Shown: one piece after another, positions 60,102 to 64,000 of the stretch
Numbering within the stretch: position 1 is the stretch's first letter
Layout of the letters: every line of letters starts with the position of its first letter
NCBI GenBank assembly: GCA_025050535.1
Contig: JALBVF010000008.1
Span: forward strand, 26,918 to 90,917
Reading direction: 5' to 3'
Source of the DNA: Candidatus Protistibacter heckmannii
GTDB lineage: Bacteria > Pseudomonadota > Gammaproteobacteria > Burkholderiales > Burkholderiaceae
DNA length: 64,000 nucleotides
The notes under the pieces: generated by a model
The model's input: the letters and a program-made list of their open reading frames with translations, nothing else
What the model was told of the DNA's origin: nothing
Database searches by the model: none
Made by a program: the position numbers and the translations under genes

Positions 60102-61395
60102 ATGTCACGGGAAAAGCCGCTTACGCCCGGCTGTCGCCCTGTCTGCATTCGCACTGAGTCTGAGTCTGGCCAGCGGAGCCGTTTCCGCCCAGCCGACCCT
60201 GCCCGATCCAGCTTCCACCGACCCGGTCAAGCTGGGCTGGATGCAGGGCATCCAGCCGCCACCCGACAAGCTGATCCGCTTCGCCGACGACAGCGGATAC
60301 CGCTTCCCGCAGCTGCGCTGGACCTTCAATCACTACCGCGAGCTGCTGCCCACGGCGAACGTTGCGCGCGGCAAGGGACCGGTCAGCGCGCTGCCCGCCG
60401 CGCCGGTGGATCTGGACGGCATTTCCTTCAAGACCATGACGGGCGCGTCCATGAACTGGACCGAGGCGCTCGTCAAGTCCTATACCGACGACATCCTGGT
60501 GATGCACAAGGGCAAGGTGGTCTATGAGAAGTATTTCGGCAAAGGCCGCGAGGACCGGCAGCACATTGCCATGTCGTTGACCAAGTCCTTCGTGGGCAAG
60601 CTCGATCCCGCCGCGCCGGTGACCAAGTACCTGCCCGAGATGAAGGACACCGCCTATGCCGATGCCACGGTGCGCCAGGTGATGGACATGACGGTGGGCG
60701 TGAAGTACTCGGAGAACTACGCCGATCCAAACGCCGACATCTGGGGCTATGCGCGCTCCGGCGGCATGCTGCCGGCCGGCCCCGACTACAAGGGCCCGCG
60801 CAATTTCTACGACTATCTGGTCACGCTCCAGAAAGAGGGCGCGCACGGCGAAGGCTTCGTCTGCAAGACGGTCAACGCCGAGGTGCTGGCCTGGATCGTC
60901 AAGCGCGTCTCGGGCATGCGCCTGACGGACCTGCTCTCGGAGCGCATCTGGAAGCCGATGGGCGCGGAGTTCGACTCCTACTTCCAGGTGGACAGCCTGG
61001 GCAATGAATCGGCGGCGGCGGTCTGAACACCGCGCTACGCGATCTGGCCCGCTTCGGCGAGACGCTGCGCAACGACGGCTATTTCAACGGCAAACAGATT
61101 CTTGCGAAGGAGGTCGTGGCCGACATCCGCAAGGGCGCGAGCAAGAGCGATTTCGCCAAGGCCGGCTTATCAGACGCTGCCGGGCTTCTCCTACCGCAAC
61201 ATGTGGTGGGTGAGCCATAACGAGCACGGTGTCTACATGGCGCTCGGCATCCACGGCCAGACGATCTATGTCGATCTCAAGGCCGAGATGGTGATCGTGC
61301 GCTATGCCTCGCATCAAATCGCGGCCAATAGCGCCAACGATCCGATTTCGCTGCAGGCCTTTGCCGCCGCAGCGGATTTCCTGATGAAGCGCTGA
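60102..61395 (+). pseudogene. Beta-lactamase-family serine hydrolase, multiply disrupted
   Basis: ATG 60102 (AAGGAGA upstream) opens MSREKPL, but the signal peptide (RPAVALSAFALSLSLASGAV) is in another frame, so a shift occurred within the first eight codons. The body from about 60190 (QGIQPPPDKLIRFADDSG) has MSLTKSFVG, with the Ser-x-x-Lys catalytic motif, followed by an apparent deletion of 10-15 codons before KLDPAAPVTKYLPEM. Frame changes near 61010 and 61168 precede the end (GFSYRNMWWVSHNEHGVYMA) at 61395. Relatives are exported class-C-like esterases or amide hydrolases. Confidence 0.85.
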
Positions 61396-61493
61396 ATGCG
61401 GTTCTGAGCGTCGCGCGCGCCTGGCGTGGCGCGCGGACCCGGTCCGCGACTATGGCAGAATCCAGCCTCCATGTTTTTCCCGGTTAAAGTTTG

Positions 61494-63959
<2,466 letters not shown>

Positions 63960-63975
63960 CGACTTCTACTGCTTA

Positions 63976-64000
63976 TTGACGCGGCAATATAAAGATTTAA
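63976..64000 (+). mobile_element. End of another copy of the second IS630-type element
   Basis: The last 25 bases start TTGACGCGGCAATATAAAG after TA (63974-63975) and are identical to the right end of copy D read on the minus strand. A second copy therefore begins here, oriented with its transposase on the plus strand, and continues outside the window. Confidence 0.88.

Overview
The window looks like the chromosome of a high-GC betaproteobacterium of the order Burkholderiales, probably close to the Bordetella/Achromobacter group (Alcaligenaceae). This rests on the style of the proteins (a fused HemD-HemX, Bug-type solute receptors, the PII protein, OxyR) and on gene order: hemC-hemDX-hemY facing argH; decarboxylase-dcd-mrp-metG; acetyltransferase-nadE-glnB; msrA-cfa-pdxH-tcdA; glcDEF; yggS-proC; oxyR-ubiA. 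The assignment is inferred from memory of these families, not from a search.

The main property of the window is decay. About half of the recognisable genes are broken by frameshifts, in-frame TAG/TAA codons, internal deletions or truncations. Genes for core functions are intact: haem (hemC, hemDX, hemY), arginine (argH), proline (proC), pyridoxal phosphate (pdxH, yggS), NAD (nadE), dCTP deamination (dcd), methionyl-tRNA synthesis (metG), Fe-S cluster loading (mrp), ubiquinone (ubiA), peroxide response (oxyR), base-excision repair (tag), PII signalling (glnB) and tex. Genes for sensing, uptake, peripheral catabolism and envelope modification are broken: two histidine kinases, a chemotaxis receptor, a LysR regulator, a porin, GMC oxidoreductase, alkyl sulfatase, ring-opening amidohydrolase, flavin monooxygenase, cyclopropane fatty acid synthase, the glycolate oxidase cluster, acyl-CoA dehydrogenase, an HPP membrane protein and others. 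The pattern suggests a lineage that recently became restricted to a host or a narrow niche.

Insertion sequences accompany the decay. One IS630-type element occurs four times: a complete copy at 27.2-28.3 kb, an internally deleted copy at 16.7-17.7 kb, and two one-sided fragments at 32.6-33.6 and 55.2-55.8 kb. A second IS630-type element lies at 37.7-38.9 kb, and the end of another copy starts 25 bases before the window ends. The fragments abut truncated genes, as expected if deletions grew from IS ends.

Layout: 0-7 kb, kinase remnant, haem operon and argH. 7-16.6 kb, decarboxylase, dcd, a 2.8-kb degraded gene of unknown function, mrp and metG. 16.7-23.3 kb, IS plus four broken catabolic or envelope genes. 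23.4-25.5 kb, nadE-glnB. 25.6-33.6 kb, broken receptor, IS, broken regulator, hydrolase and oxygenase, broken kinase, IS fragment. 33.6-34.2 kb, a low-GC island with three consecutive hairpins. 34.2-38.9 kb, msrA, cfa remnant, pdxH, tcdA, second IS type. 38.9-44 kb, decayed glycolate/lactate oxidase cluster. 44-55 kb, mostly intact housekeeping genes. 55-61.4 kb, IS fragment, broken acyl-CoA dehydrogenase, Bug receptor, CoA transferase, two small envelope-type genes, broken serine hydrolase. 61.5-64 kb, tex and the start of another IS.

No rRNA or tRNA gene, CRISPR array or prophage was seen. The most unusual sequence features are a perfect 21-bp inverted repeat that replaces coding sequence in a flavin oxidase gene (39341-39386), a convergent terminator built from two inverted perfect DnaA boxes (59336-59370), the low-GC hairpin island, and the large decayed gene whose C-terminal part resembles a phosphatase P-loop without its cysteine.
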